64,000 bases of DNA, taken from positions 12,342,663-12,406,662 of the forward strand of contig CM037469.1 of the NCBI GenBank assembly GCA_021014325.1, written 5' to 3'. The notes under the pieces were generated by a model that did not search any database, was not told the origin of the DNA, and saw only the letters and a program-made list of their open reading frames with translations. A program made the translations under genes and the position numbers. Shown in pieces: positions 11,326-22,810 of this stretch (position 1 is its first letter; each line of letters starts with the position of its first letter). The stretch comes from Plazaster borealis. Taxonomy: Eukaryota; Echinodermata; Asteroidea; Forcipulatida; Labidiasteridae.

Positions 11326-11580
11326 GGTGGTCGGGTTGGCGTAGTGGTATCTTTCCTCGCCTTCCACCTCTAGGATCCTGGTTCGAATCACGCCGGGGGC
11401 ACTATATGTGATTGGGTTTTCAGTCCCTACCTGACTGCGTGGGTTTTCCCTGGAATAATTCTCTGGGATTTTCCTCCCAAATCTAAAACTGAAACTTCCT
11501 TCTTGTCTTCCCCCCATTGGGTTCTTGGCTAGTACAGTGATTAAGACAAATAACATGAAATGAAATGAAATAAAATGAAA
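11326..11580 (+). mobile_element. tRNA-derived SINE, family 2, copy 2 (best copy)
   Basis: The head has a pol III A-box (TGGCGTAGTGG, 11337-11347) and near-consensus B-box (GGTTCGAATCA, 11380-11390). The body has 'ctgcgtgggttttccc', 'gggattttcctccca' and 'actgaaacttcc', and the 3' tail is a run of imperfect atgaa units. Box spacing is that of a tRNA. The acceptor stem does not pair well, so it is a retroposon rather than a tRNA gene. Confidence 0.75.
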
Positions 11581-12287
11581 GCATGCCTTTCTGCTTTTTG
11601 CCAAAGCAAACAATTTTTGGCTCTGTAATTTCAATGTGTTACCAGTGGAGTTCTCTCTTTGAAAAAGTGCATCAGTATGAGCAGCCTATTTTACCCAGGG
11701 CTAACATTTCATACAATGGGCTTAATTCGTTGATCAATGGGTTCACAACAGGATTGTTGATTGAAAAGGGAAACTGTTCACAAAGACGGCAGCTTTCATG
11801 AATGGAGGAAATACTTTTGAATTTGCTTGAACGTGATTTCAACACAGTAATGGGGGCAAGGCATTTTTGTATGCATTGTATTAATTTTGTTGATCAGTGT
11901 TGAATATTAAGACAGGGTGGTTTTGTGGAGGGCACTTTCTGGTGGCATTAGAAATATCCCTCTTCTATGATTTTTTTATTTTTTATATGATTTATTTACT
12001 TCTATTTGTTTTCGTATTTTTTTAAATTGATTTTAAATTTGTTGTTATTAATTTATTTATATACAATAGGTCCCTACTTTCCTTTTGTTTCTTTCTTCTT
12101 TTCATTTATTAATTAATTAATTTATTTATTCACCGATATTTATTATTTATTTATTTATTTGAGTTATTTTTCATTCATTTATTAATATTATTATTATTAT
12201 TTTGTTTTTGGGGGCGTAGTATTTTGTTTGGAATTGTGCACAAAAATTGCATGTTTAGGGTCAGGTTTTTTTTGAATGGAAAGTAAA
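11581..12287. other. AT-rich non-coding sequence
   Basis: The 11960-12180 part is very rich in ttta/attt words, a degenerate simple-sequence region. No gene was seen. Confidence 0.45.
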
Positions 12288-12768
12288 TATCGTCGCGCGT
12301 ACCACGAACCGACCTAACTCGTACACAGTATAAAAAAACGTGTTTGGAGAAAATCACGAATGAAGTTGCACTATTTTTCAAACTGCTGTTTCGGGGTCTG
12401 CTAACTATTTGTATATTATTTTTTTAAGACAAAAATAAAGCCGACTACTTTATCAATACAAAACTGTCAATTTCATTTAATCCCTGCAACTATTTTAATT
12501 AGTGAATAATAACTAAACAGATAGGTCACTTTGTGAAAATTAAAATCTGAGTTTTGCCCGCAGAGCGCCGTGTACAAACCAATGCATGATAGAGACCTAT
12601 CTAGTTAGGTCACTTTGTGAAATTTTTATACGCTTTGAGTTAGGTCGGTTCGTGGTACGAAAATTTTACACGCGCGCCCGAACGAAAATTAATAATTTGT
12701 AAAAAAAAATATTTGCAAAAGTGTGTGATTTTTGTCAGTTAGGTCGGTTCGTGGTACGAGCGACGATA
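12288..12768. mobile_element. Terminal-inverted-repeat element (MITE-like), ~480 bp
   Basis: The left end (12288-12319, with ggtacg complement 'accacgaaccgacctaac') and right end (12737-12768, 'gttaggtcggttcgtggt') are inverted copies of about 32 bp. Internally, 'taggtcactttgtgaaa' occurs at 12523 and 12604 and a third 'ttaggtcggttcgtgg' at 12638. No coding capacity was found. Confidence 0.7.
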
Positions 12769-13075
12769 TGTACAATGATGCACACATAGGCGTGATACTT
12801 CAAAGAGACAATAAGGCAAATGCCTCCATGCCCCTGGACATTTCCTTGGTTGGTGCCCTTTGAAATGTTCCAGTGTTGGCAACTTTTTATTTCCGTCATA
12901 TCAAAGAGGTGCCTCTAACAATATGTACAAAGGAAAAATACCTTGCCCTATAAACACGAATGAAGTAGGGCCTAGGCCTATTCAGGCCTGTACACATACA
13001 GTTGTACATTGTACACGTGCGCAAGGGTAACAAACTTTGGCACTCCTTTTCAATGCTTAAAACTTGTTTTGAATC

Positions 13076-13310
13076 ATGCAAACAATTTTCAAGATTTTTG
13101 CTAAACCAGAACAATATGGAAAGGTTTGCGGTGACACCATGTACATGTAATAATCTCTCTATGTGAGTTGGGGGTGGTTCTGAAAAGAACCGTTGGTTTT
13201 TTTGTTTTGTTTTTTTTTGTTTTTGGTTTTCTTTTCAGAACCAAACCTTTCCATATCGTATTCCCACCATGCAAAGTTTCAAATCTTACTTAAACCAGAA
13301 CAAGCATGCT
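13076..13310. mobile_element. Short inverted-repeat element flanked by direct repeats
   Basis: Inverted words 'atggaaaggtttg' (about 13116) and 'caaacctttccat' (about 13241) enclose a small palindrome, ggttctgaaaagaacc. Outside them a direct repeat, 'gcaaa...ttcaa...aaccagaacaa', appears on both sides. Confidence 0.5.
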
Positions 13311-13660
13311 TGTAGACGGACCAATAAAAAAAGTACCTGGCGGAGCTGCACTAAAACACACACACACACACAGACAGAATGGGTCTTGTGAAACTGTCTA
13401 GGAATTATAACATGAAAAGCCTTCAGTCTCAGATACTTTCTTTGTGACTGGAAATGAAATGTATCTCCTTAAATTCAATGTACCTCAAACTGCTCCGTTA
13501 TTATGAATCTCACTTCAACAGCAATTTACATTACCATGCACAACATGTACAAATCTGAATGTCTTCAGCCTAGTCTTTTAGTTTTACAATTGAACAGGCA
13601 AGAAAAGTGAAAGTAGTCAAACACAAAATCCGTAAATTGCTTAGAAGCACAACGTCTTAC

Positions 13661-13764
13661 CCTTGTTCTGAATGCTCCTTGACTGAGATCCACATCACCA
13701 CCAATCCAAAGATAGTTTCCCAGTATTTTTCCCCAGCTCCTTGGAAATGCTACGCCCCGAGGTA
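13661..13764 (-). CDS. Possible exon of the same unidentified minus-strand gene
   Basis: Acceptor TTCTTCTTCAAAAG and donor CAAGG|GTAAGA enclose 104 bases open in a single frame (two leading bases plus 34 codons). The peptide includes 'SWGKILGNYLWIGGDVDL' and ends 'SQGAFRTR'. It ends in phase 0, compatible with the exon at 10686. No domain was recognised. Confidence 0.4.
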
Positions 13765-14869
13765 CTTTTGAAGAAGAAATGCAAGACCCACACCCTTCTA
13801 CCCTCAGCAGTCACAGTGAAACAACAACTGAGACCACCTTACATTGTTAATCTTTGCCCTGACCCTGTGTATCCCGCCTCATGCAGTCTGTCACCAGCCA
13901 AGAATGCTGCCTAAGTCTGTGGACGTGTTTACTACACACTTTCCACAAAACCTACTGTCATGTCTTTAGTTTCCTCAGGGACATTTATAAGCAATATATG
14001 ACAGACCTCTTGAACTTCAAAGTCAGTTGCGGATTGAGCTGAGTTGGCTCCCCTAAAATCAAGTGGAACAGCTTTGTATTTTAGTCAGTCGGCAGAGTGC
14101 ATTTTAGCAGAAGAGGGGGTTTTAAGAAGTAAATGACCAAGACCTAAATAAGGCACTTAAAATGCCAGCCTGCAGTAGAAGGATCGTTAAATCTGAGCTT
14201 TGCTCTGCGCACATTTGAAAAGCCTACACAGAAGATGTTTACATATGAAATTAAACTGAACTGAACAGCGTGGATAGAGGCATAATTTTCACTACGAATC
14301 ATGGCTAATCATTGCATGAAGTGTCAGAAGAACGATAGTGAGATCATTGTTAGATATTCCTTTTGTATTTTGATCTGTCTTAGCAGGTGTTTTACAGGTA
14401 AACAAGGTCATCATAGATTTACTATTATGATATTGATAGTACAGTACATTAAGTATAAATCAAACATTAATTGTTCAATAGAAAAAATTGTTGCCGCCTT
14501 CCTCTGGGTGAATTTTTATACTTACAATATTTGTTTCTGTAGCATTTTGAAATATTGTTTTCAAATAATATCTAAAGCTTACAAATTGTGGGTATAGGGG
14601 ACTTGTTAAGATCTCAACACCTCACCTTGGCTTGGCAATTTGTTGTTTTATGAAGTATCTTTTCACTTGACAACAATAGTGGGAAGAGATTTTAGTCTTG
14701 CTTAGGGAATGTAATAAAACCAATAATAGGCATTTGTAATGCGCCAAATCAATCTAAACAGATTTTCAAGTTGCGGTGAAGCAGACAATGTAAACAAAAC
14801 AATCAATATCCAGTGAAAAGAAAGCAAAACATTAATTAGGAAAAAACATACAACAATTAACAAAGGATA
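13765..14869. other. Intron-like sequence without recognised features
   Basis: AT-rich sequence. A 98-codon plus-strand ORF at 14301-14597 has no recognisable domain and no coding signature beyond its length. Confidence 0.4.
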
Positions 14870-15030
14870 ACAACAAGACAATGAAATATAGAATTTTATC
14901 TTGAAAAGGTAAGTTTCGAGAGATGTAACTTTGAAAGTGTGGACATCAGAAATATTACGAATATCTTGGGAAAGTTTTGTCCAGAGAGAAGATCCAGCAT
15001 ATGTACGAATGAACACCCCCCCCCCATTAA
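14702..15030 (-). pseudogene. 3' remnant of a LINE reverse-transcriptase ORF
   Basis: The minus frame from 15016 encodes 'YAGSSLWTKLSQDIRNISD' and 'HTFKVTSLETYLFK'. This matches the C-terminal tail of CR1/L2/Jockey-type LINE ORF2 proteins, where an LWN-LP-IR sequence precedes an F-K-x-x-L-K-x-YLF helix. The rest of the ORF is absent or decayed. Confidence 0.7.
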
Positions 15031-15224
15031 TTTCTTTTTTTAATGTAGGGTGGTTTTAACTTCTTTGTTGAGCTACCCCAATACAGGCATCGAAAATCTT
15101 ATCCTAGTCAGTTGAACAATGTCAATAATACAAAAAACAAATTATTGAAGCAGTGCTTTGTAAATTTGTTTTTTGTTTAAAAAACACATTTCAAGATTGT
15201 TTAAATGCAGGTTCCAGGCCTTAA

Positions 15225-15262
15225 TTTTTTTTTTTTTTTTTTTTTTTTTGGGGGGGGGGGGG
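15225..15262 (+). repeat. Poly-T followed by poly-G
   Basis: About 24 T residues are followed by about 13 G residues. Length in assemblies is unreliable. Confidence 0.9.
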
Positions 15263-15639
15263 GTAACATGTTATAACGTTAACTATAGTACAGTAGCCTA
15301 CAAGTTACAAATCTATGTCGTAGTAGGCCTACATGTATGTATGTCGTGTTTGTTTTTAGTGATATTTTTTATAAGCTTAGACACTTTGGGCCAAAGACTT
15401 GTACAGTGACAGTGTGGTAACAAATTGCTATGAACAATGTGTAGGCTATAATAAACAAAAATCATCAACAATCAGTATTATTTTCTTTTGCATTATAAAC
15501 ACCTGTTTGTGATAAATGTTATGGTAAAGGTCAGGAACATTTTAAAAATCTTTTTACTGCATTTGATAGCCTAAATGAAACTTTTTATTTGTTTTCCCTC
15601 TAGAAGTACATTAAAATATCTAGGGCCTATCGGCACTGT

Positions 15640-15940
15640 GCATAAAAAGTTACTTGTTAATGAGCAACGGAGAGCTGTTGATAGTATAAAACATTTTGAG
15701 AAAGAGGTAACTTCTCACTAAAACAATAAAAGACTTCTTGCAAGAAGCCTTTTATTCCTATCTGAAAGCACACACAAATTTGTACAACAAGGGTGTTTTT
15801 CCTGTCATCATTTTCTTGCAACTTCAATGACCAATTGAGCCCAAATTTTCACAGGCTTGTTATTTTAGGCATATTTTGGGATACACCAAGTGAGAACACT
15901 GGTCTTTGACAATTACTAAACGTGTTCAGTGCCTTTAAAG
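15640..15940 (-). mobile_element. MITE family A, copy 2 (truncated at left)
   Basis: Shares gagcaacggagagctgttga, cttcttgcaagaag and the right terminus 'aaacgtgttcagtgccttt' with copy 1. The left terminus is missing. Confidence 0.85.
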
Positions 15941-16346
15941 ACAACCTGCATTTGTTTAAGGGTTGGTCAGGTTACACCAAACATAGACCTGATTTTGTTA
16001 GGCCTTCAATCATGTCAAAAACAGGGTCCTTTGAAACACAGTCTGCATCATAATGATGTGAATAATGCAATCTGACAGGATCTTCATTGGTGTACATGGA
16101 ATGTTTGCTGTAGTGTAACCCATGATGGGTTGCTATAGCCACAAGGCTGTCTCCCACATGACCCCTCTTGTCAGCTTTTTTGCTGCTGAAATGTAAACAC
16201 TCGACACCATGAGCTAGACTGTGGATTGATTTGTTTAGTGTATCCGAGTAAATTTCAACACATTCGCCAGCCAGACTTTGAACATGTTGAAAGCCTGTCT
16301 CAAAAGGACTGGAAAAAAAAAAGAAAAAAAAAATGAGACTAAAGGC

Positions 16347-16780
16347 TAATAATAATAATAATAATAATAATGGCTTCTTATATAGCGCTCATATCCGTCA
16401 CTCAGTGACGCTCAAGGCGCTTCAACATTCAGTATTTTCCTGCAAGGTATGTGGGGCTACGTAAGTATGAGACCTACATGTACTCCTTTACATAGCACCA
16501 TGTAATGGTTTACAAGGTGCTGTGGCGCAATATGCAGCCAATCAAACCAGGAACACCGGGGCGAACCCCTTCTCTTTTCGATAAGTGCACTGGGTTCTTT
16601 TACGTGCATTACACAACACACGGAACCAACGGCTTAACGTCCCATCCGAAGGACGAAACATGTGGTTAAGGTCTTGCTTAAGGATGCAAGTGTCACGACT
16701 GGGATTCGAACCCACACTCTGCTGATCAGAAACACCAGAGCTTGAGTTCGGTGTTCTTATCCACTTGGCCACGACACGCC
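16347..16780 (-). mobile_element. tRNA-Leu-derived SINE, near full length
   Basis: The minus-strand head (16780-16691) aligns with a class II tRNA-Leu. It has A-box TGGCCAAGTGG, a CTCAAG anticodon-loop region as in Leu-CAA, a variable arm and a perfect B-box, GGTTCGAATCC. The body follows (words 'gtccttcggatgggacgtta', 'aaaagaacccagtgcactt', 'gagcgctatataagaagcca') and ends in an (ATT)n tail at 16371-16347. The 'cttcggatgggacgttaa' segment is common in invertebrate SINEs. The acceptor stem is mismatched, so it is not a functional tRNA gene. Confidence 0.8.
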
Positions 16781-17343
16781 ACAAGAATTTGAAATGATGT
16801 GTGAGGCAAAATGATGTGTGGGGCAATTTGGGCTTCTTCTTTTTTGAGGATAGTGGTGCAAGGCAAATTTTCAACATTTTATTGTTTTGTGTTTATTGGT
16901 TGCAATACTTGTTTACTTTTTTCCCTGCGGTTTCTTGTAACTCTTTCTTTTGATTTGCTGGTTTGTTGATTTTTGTTTATTTTATTTATTAAAAACAAAA
17001 AAAATTTGGGGGGCGGTGTTTTTTTTCTCTCCCCCATAGGTTTTGTTCTCTCCTTGGTCATGCACTTTAAGACCCTAAATAAACACTGAGCGTCAATGTT
17101 TATTTCTCATAACGTAATGGTCAACAAACTAGCTTTGCACAGTCTTGTGGATTTTCCCCCCAAACTTCGAGCCCTGTGCCATGCTGAAAAGTTTCTTCAA
17201 AATCATTCTCTAAAATCATCTGGCGTATACATCTCTTTCTCTTCAAATATCATTCTGTGTTAGACTCTGAAAGTTTCTAGCTTAAGAACATCATTCATGT
17301 TGTTTGTTCGGTCACTTTTGCTGTGTCTGTTTGTTTCTCCAAC
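16781..17343. other. Unique sequence 5' of the minisatellite
   Basis: No gene was recognised. Plus-strand ATGs at 17297 and 17304 open two frames into the array; the first begins with a hydrophobic, signal-peptide-like stretch (MLFVRSLLLCLFVS). Confidence 0.5.
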
Positions 17344-19395
17344 GGTTCCAGTCTCTCTCCCTCCTGTACAAGCTCATTGTAACTTCTCAGTTGGTGGTCC
17401 GGTTCCAGTCTCTCTCCCTCCTGTACAAGCTCATTGTAACTTCTCAGCTGGTGGTCCGGTTCCAGTCTCTCTCCCTACTGTACGATCTCCCCGTAACTTC
17501 TCAGCTGGTGGTCCGGTTCCAGTCTCTCTCCCTCCTGTACAAGCTCATTGTAACTTCTCAGCTGGTGGTCCGGTTCCAGTCTCTCTCCCTCCTGTACAAG
17601 CTCATTGTAACTTCTCAGCTGGTGGTCCGGTTCCAGTCTCTCTCCCTACTGTACGATCTCCCCGTAACTTCTCAGCTGGTGGTCCGGTTCCAGTCTCTCT
17701 CCCTCCTGTACAAGCTCATTGTAAGTTCTCAGTTGGTGGTCCGGTTCCAGTCTCTCTCCCTACTGTACGATCTCATTGTAAGTTCTCAGTTGGTGGTCCG
17801 GTTCCAGTCTCTCTCCCTACTGTACAAGCTCATTGTAAGTTCTCAGCTGGTGGTCCGGTTCCAGTCTCTCTCCCTCCTGTACAAGCTCATTGTAACTTCT
17901 CAGCTGGTGGTCCGGTTCCAGTCTCTCTCCCTCCTGTACAAGCTCATTGTAAGTTCTCAGTTGGTGGTCCGGTTCCAGTCTCTCTCCCTCCTGTACAAGC
18001 TCATTGTAACTTCTCAGCTGGTGGTCCGGTTCCAGTCTCTCTCCCTCCTGTACAAGCTCATTGTAAGTTCTCAGTTGGTGGTCCGGTTCCAGTCTCTCTC
18101 CCTCCTGTACAAGCTCATTGTAAGTTCTCAGTTGGTGGTCCGGTTCCAGTCTCTCTCCCTCCTGTACAAGCTCATTGTAAGTTCTCAGCTGGTGGTCCGG
18201 TTCCAGTCTCTCTCCCTCCTGTACAAGCTCATTGTAACTTCTCAGCTGGTGGTCCGGTTCCAGTCTCTCTCCCTCCTGTACAAGCTCATTGTAAGTTCTC
18301 AGCTGGTGGTCCGGTTCCAGTCTCTCTCCCTCCTGTACAAGCTCATTGTAAGTTCACAGTTGGTGGTCCGGTTCCAGTCTCTCTCCCTCCTGTACAAGCT
18401 CATTGTAAGTTCTCAGCTGGTGGTCCGGTTCCAGTCTCTCTCCCTCCTGTACAAGCTCATTGTAAGTTCTCAGCTGGTGGTCCGGTTCCAGTCTCTCTCC
18501 CTCCTGTACAAGCTCATTGTAAGTTCTCAGCTGGTGGTCCGGTTCCAGTCTCTCTCCCTCCTGTACAAGCTCATTGTAAGTTCTCAGCTGGTGGTCTGGT
18601 TCCAGTCTCTCTCCCTCCTGTACAAGCTCATTGTAAATTCTCAGTTGGTGGTCCGGTTCCAGTCTCTCTCCCTCCTGTACAAGCTCATTGTAACTTCTCA
18701 GCTGGTGGTCCGGTTCCAGTCTCTCTCCCTCCTGTACAAGCTCATTGTAACTTCTCAGCTGGTGGTCCGGTTCCAGTCTCTCTCCCTCCTGTACAAGCTC
18801 ATTGTAAGTTCTCAGTTGGTGGTCCGGTTCCAGTCTCTCTCCCTCCTGTACGATCTCATTGTAACTTCTCAGCTGGTGGTCCGGTTCCAGTCTCTCTCCC
18901 TCCTGTACAAGCTCATTGTAAGTTCTCAGCTGGTGGTCCGGTTCCAGTCTCTCTCCCTACTGTACAAGCTCATTGTAAGTTCTCAGTTGGTGGTCCGGTT
19001 CCAGTCTCTCTCCCTACTGTACAAGCTCATTGTAAGTTCTCAGTTGGTGGTCCGGTTCCAGTCTCTCTCCCTCCTGTACGATCTCATTGTAACTTCTCAG
19101 CTGGTGGTCCGGTTCCAGTCTCTCTCCCTCCTGTACAAGCTCATTGTAAGTTCTCAGTTGGTGGTCCGGTTCCAGTCTCTCTCCCTACTGTACAAGCTCA
19201 TTGTAAGTTCTCAGTTGGTGGTCCGGTTCCAGTCTCTCTCCCTCCTGTACAAGCTCATTGTAAGTTCTCATTTGGTGGTCCGGTTCCAGTCTCTCTCCCT
19301 CCTGTACAAGCTCATTGTAAGTTCTCAGTTGGTGGTCCGGTTCCAGTCTCTCTCCCTACTGTACGAGCTCATAGTAAGTTCTCAGCTGGCAGTCC
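17344..19395 (+). repeat. Minisatellite: 36 copies of a 57-bp unit
   Basis: The array spans 2052 bases, exactly 36 x 57, with no indels. Units differ at a few positions: cct/act, caagct/cgatct, att/ccc, aac/aag and gct/gtt. Because 57 is divisible by three and two frames lack stops, two ~700-codon ORFs run through it (17297-19402 and 17304-19412). One encodes a 19-residue repeat, VPVSLPPVQAHCNFSAGGP; the other RFQSLSLLYKLIVTSQLVV. In 22 units the sequence GTAAGT, a perfect splice-donor hexamer, occurs, followed by ttctcag. Whether any of it is expressed cannot be told from sequence; a neutral minisatellite is the default reading. Confidence 0.97.
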
Positions 19396-19560
19396 ACTTT
19401 AGGCACTTCTAATACAAGACTCGGTCTTTTGATTATGTCTCCATACTTGCCTTATAGCTTCATGTATGTCTTATAGGCCTATAGTTTGAATTCTTCTATT
19501 CTTTATGTCTTGAAACATCTTTGTTGTTTAAATGACCTTCTGTATAATTAGGCCTTCTTC

Positions 19561-19903
19561 TTAAAGGGGTTGTATACGTTTGGTAATTAGAACCCACTTT
19601 TTGTTTCAATCCTATATAGTTGTTGACTAGATATACCATAAAACTAACCTGTGAAAATTTAATTTCAAAAGAACCTTTTGAAATTGTTGAGATATTGCTG
19701 AAAATCTGTCCACACAGGAAGAATAATCTGCAATTGGAATACACAATCTGTCTCAGATTCAACATTTTGGGGGATATTCCATATAACCGCAGCACTAGTG
19801 AAAAGTTTCTCAAAATGCATTATAGGCCTACTATCTAAAGCTGCTAGTTTTTATTGCCATTAATTTTCAGAGTCATTACCAAAGGAATACAGACCCTTTA
19901 AGG
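19561..19903 (+). mobile_element. MITE family B, copy 1
   Basis: The left end 'ttgtatacgtttggtaatta' and right end 'cattaccaaaggaatacaga' are inverted. The body carries 'cctgtgaaaatttaatttca', 'cacaggaagaataatctgca' and 'ctgctagtttttattgcca'. No intact coding sequence was found. Confidence 0.85.
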
Positions 19904-20005
19904 AAATAATAAGTTGAGATGAACTGAAGTGAGTTGAACTCCATCCAGGCCAAGTGTTTAAATTATGAAAAGGATCAAATTAATCAGCAGTGAGTGTAGA
20001 CTTAC

Positions 20006-20155
20006 CGCGAACTTCAAACCTCCCAGGATGCCTCTTCCCATCTCTACTGATGATGCCATTCTCTTCAACTTATCCATCTTGAACTTCGCTGATGCTTCCT
20101 CTTGTGCCGTTCCAGATCCAGAGGGTTTCTGGGGTGCACTTGCCATTATGAGGTG
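20006..20155 (-). CDS. Start exon of an unidentified minus-strand gene
   Basis: After a possible acceptor (CTCTTTTAAG), ATG at 20146 opens 47 codons ending at a perfect donor (TTCGCG|GTAAGT, phase 0). The peptide is Ser/Ala/Lys-rich, includes 'KMDKLKRMASSVEMGRGI' and 'LGGLKFA', and has no recognised domain or signal peptide. It is the 5'-most coding exon on this strand before the exons at 13661, 10564, 7731 and 5824; a single gene is possible but unproven. A non-coding first exon may end at 22923. Confidence 0.55.
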
Positions 20156-20869
20156 CTTAAAAGAGAGTTTTATGTTGATTCGTTCTTTACACTTGAAGGT
20201 TCATTCATTGGTATTGGTGTTTAATGCTTCGGTCGTTGTGCAACACTATGGATGCCATCAGAATGCCAAGTTCCTGTTCAAGACGGTTATTTTTAATGGG
20301 TTGTTCAGCGACTCTACAGAACAATTTCAATCAGAAGAGCTGCGTACAACTGTGTAGGAGAAAAGACAAGAGAGTCCCAAAAATAATACAAGACCAACAT
20401 ATTCAGGATTTGAAAAAACAACATCATAAACCTGACAAAGTACAGACAGAGGCAGCTTGGCTGGAGTGAGGCCCACTCCCTTCTTTCTCTTCCCCTAGAT
20501 TTCACCAGAGTCCACACCAAAATGTTTGGACTTAGATAAGATTGGAATGCCTGACCCTGTGATAATGGAACTTGGTTATATGGGCCCGGTCCCCCAAATC
20601 CTTGTAACTCATTCACTTGGGCCATTAGGAGGAATTGGGACTGCAAGGGTTAAGATAAGTCGTGCCAACACCATTCTACATGAAGTAAATAGTCCTAACA
20701 TGCTTGTTCCTTTTCCCCACTGGTGTTAACCCAAATTATATTTGTTTACTGTTGATAAAACTAGTATGTAAATCAAATAAAGCATGCGATGGAATTTTCA
20801 TTTTGGCCCTCACATAAAAATAAGACACAAATTTCCCTCTTTTCAATCTTCTAGACTTGGCAGCAGCCA
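20156..20869. other. Intron-like sequence
   Basis: No recognised exon or repeat. The 'gtcccccaaatccttgtaac' stretch and neighbouring ORFs show no family match. Confidence 0.4.
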
Positions 20870-21053
20870 GGGCCCAATTTCATAGAGCTGCTTCAGCACA
20901 AAAAGCAGCTAAGCACAACAGAATAAGGATACAAGTCAAACTAACATGTCACATAATGTACATTTTGTGACTAGTATCCTGCTCATTTCTGCTTAGCAGA
21001 AACTTGTTAGGGCCAATATTTCCTGCTTTAAGCAGCTCTATAAAACTGGGCCC
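20870..21053. mobile_element. MITE with gggccca termini
   Basis: Ends gggcccaatttcatagagct and agctctataaaactgggccc form ~24-bp inverted repeats. The interior is also partly self-complementary around 'aagcagctaagcac' and 'tgcttagcagaa'. A broken copy of the same end occurs at 26455-26480. Confidence 0.8.
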
Positions 21054-22644
21054 AGACATGCCAGATAGTCAAAATCGCTCGCTCTCTCTATACATAGAAC
21101 ACCCTTTTATTGTAGCTCGCTAATTAGATCAGCAGGCTCAAAATTAACACAGTGACTTTAGCGTCGGGCCAGTAAACGGCGATCTTGTGTTTTTGAATAT
21201 TACACCTTCACTGCATTTTTAATTTAAACTGATAAATACAACCTTTCAATTTTGTTGAGTATTGAAGAAAAATGAGATTAAATCTTCTCTTAGTGCTTAT
21301 TCCAAAAACAGCTCAATGTGAAACTGTGTAGAGTGTTCTTTTCACTTTGATTCCTGTCAATGTAACAAATTCGCTGGTCCAGTAGAAGTTTTGAGCTACA
21401 ATTCCTGCACTCTTGTGAATTTTCTCCCCAAATTCGAGCCCTGATCAGACATGCAGCTCCTAACAATGACCCTATCATCAGCTTGGAATATTTAATCCTC
21501 CATGGGTCATACAAAAAGAGTCCTTCAGTTCCCAAACTGCCTTTTGTCAGTTTATTGTTGACAATGGTCAAAGTGGGCACAGACTTTGGTCATGCACACA
21601 CAAGACCAAGAAAACAATAAAAAACCTTGAACCATAGAGAAAGGACTATGTTGCAACAGAGCACAATGCATGACCTGTTAATGTTGCAAGCTCATTCTTT
21701 TGGCTCAGTCGCTTTAGAAGAGCATCTATTATAGGGCTAGTTAAACAATTATTTATGGCCAGATACTGACAACTGACTAGTCAAAGTTCCTAGACCCAAG
21801 AATGCTTTTTTTGACATTTGACATCTGGCATGGGTTTCAGGTTTCAGGTTTATTTCTGTACTACATGTATTAAGCAGTAATAAAATTAACTGCTAATAAT
21901 TATACAGGAAAAAACTTCAGCCCATCTGCCTTACTACATGATTTCCCATAGAACACACAAACACTGTTGTGTCTAACTACGGGAAAATCCATCGAGATGA
22001 ACAAGTTAGTGTCTTTCTTTCTCTCATTTCTACTAGTGATATGAGATGGGAATCATGGCAATATAGGCCTATATATCACATTTTAAAATAGAATTGTGTG
22101 CTTTTTCCAATGGTATACAGTTTGTTGGGGTATGTTAATTTGCAAAGCAGTAGGTCTAAATAATGAATTTTTAGGCCTATTGTAATTCAGCAATAAATGC
22201 CACAATGGGCTCCCTCCCTCCTATGCAGGAACAGTGTACTTTGACCATGTCAGGCGGATATGGGTTAACGGAACTTGTTTTTAATAAATAGCATGGGGAG
22301 ATCAGACAAGGTGCCAAAGCGTTATCTAGCTCTGCCCTCTTCATTACATCATATCGAGTGAATGTTCAATTTGTTTTGGGTACATGTGTACATAAAGGAC
22401 ATGTGTAGAACTACAAAATTAATGTTCTTCATGATTCAAAAACCCCAAAACAGGGAGTGATGACAAAAACTGCTGCAAATTCCAGCAATTAAATCTCTAG
22501 TAACAACTGACATGGATTCTTGATTGAAGCTAAAATAAAAATATACCAAGTTACTAAACCACAACTATTTTTTAATAATGATTTTGTTTTTAAATAAAAT
22601 AATAAAAAAATAATTACATATTTAAAAAATTAAAAATAAAAATT
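21054..22644. other. Non-coding, mostly unique
   Basis: AT-rich; no gene was seen. A short LINE/SINE-like tail of adenine-rich repeats lies at 22530-22645, just before the SINE fragment. Confidence 0.4.
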
Positions 22645-22810
22645 ACCAGTGGACCCAAGTTCGATTCCCAGATTGGAGCCTTGCATTTTGCATATGTGGA
22701 TTGTATTTTCAGCCCCCATGCGTTGGTTTTTCATATTTTGGGGTGTTTTCCTCCCCAAACACCGTCGTATAGGCCTACAACTGAAATTTCTTCAGTCTAA
22801 TCTTTTTACA
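22645..22810 (+). mobile_element. tRNA-derived SINE, family 2, copy 3 (5' truncated)
   Basis: Begins within the head at a good B-box (GTTCGATTCCCAG) and continues with 'catgcgttggtttttc', 'ggtgttttcctcccc' and 'caactgaaatttcttc', in the same order as the copy at 11326. Confidence 0.6.

Noticed and set aside
16691..16780. Functional tRNA-Leu gene
   Set aside because: A- and B-boxes are good, but the acceptor stem is mismatched and the sequence continues into a SINE body with an (ATT)n tail.
17297..19412. Two ~700-codon ORFs as genes
   Set aside because: Both exist because a 57-bp unit without stops in two frames is repeated; that alone explains their length. Kept as a finding, not annotated as CDS.
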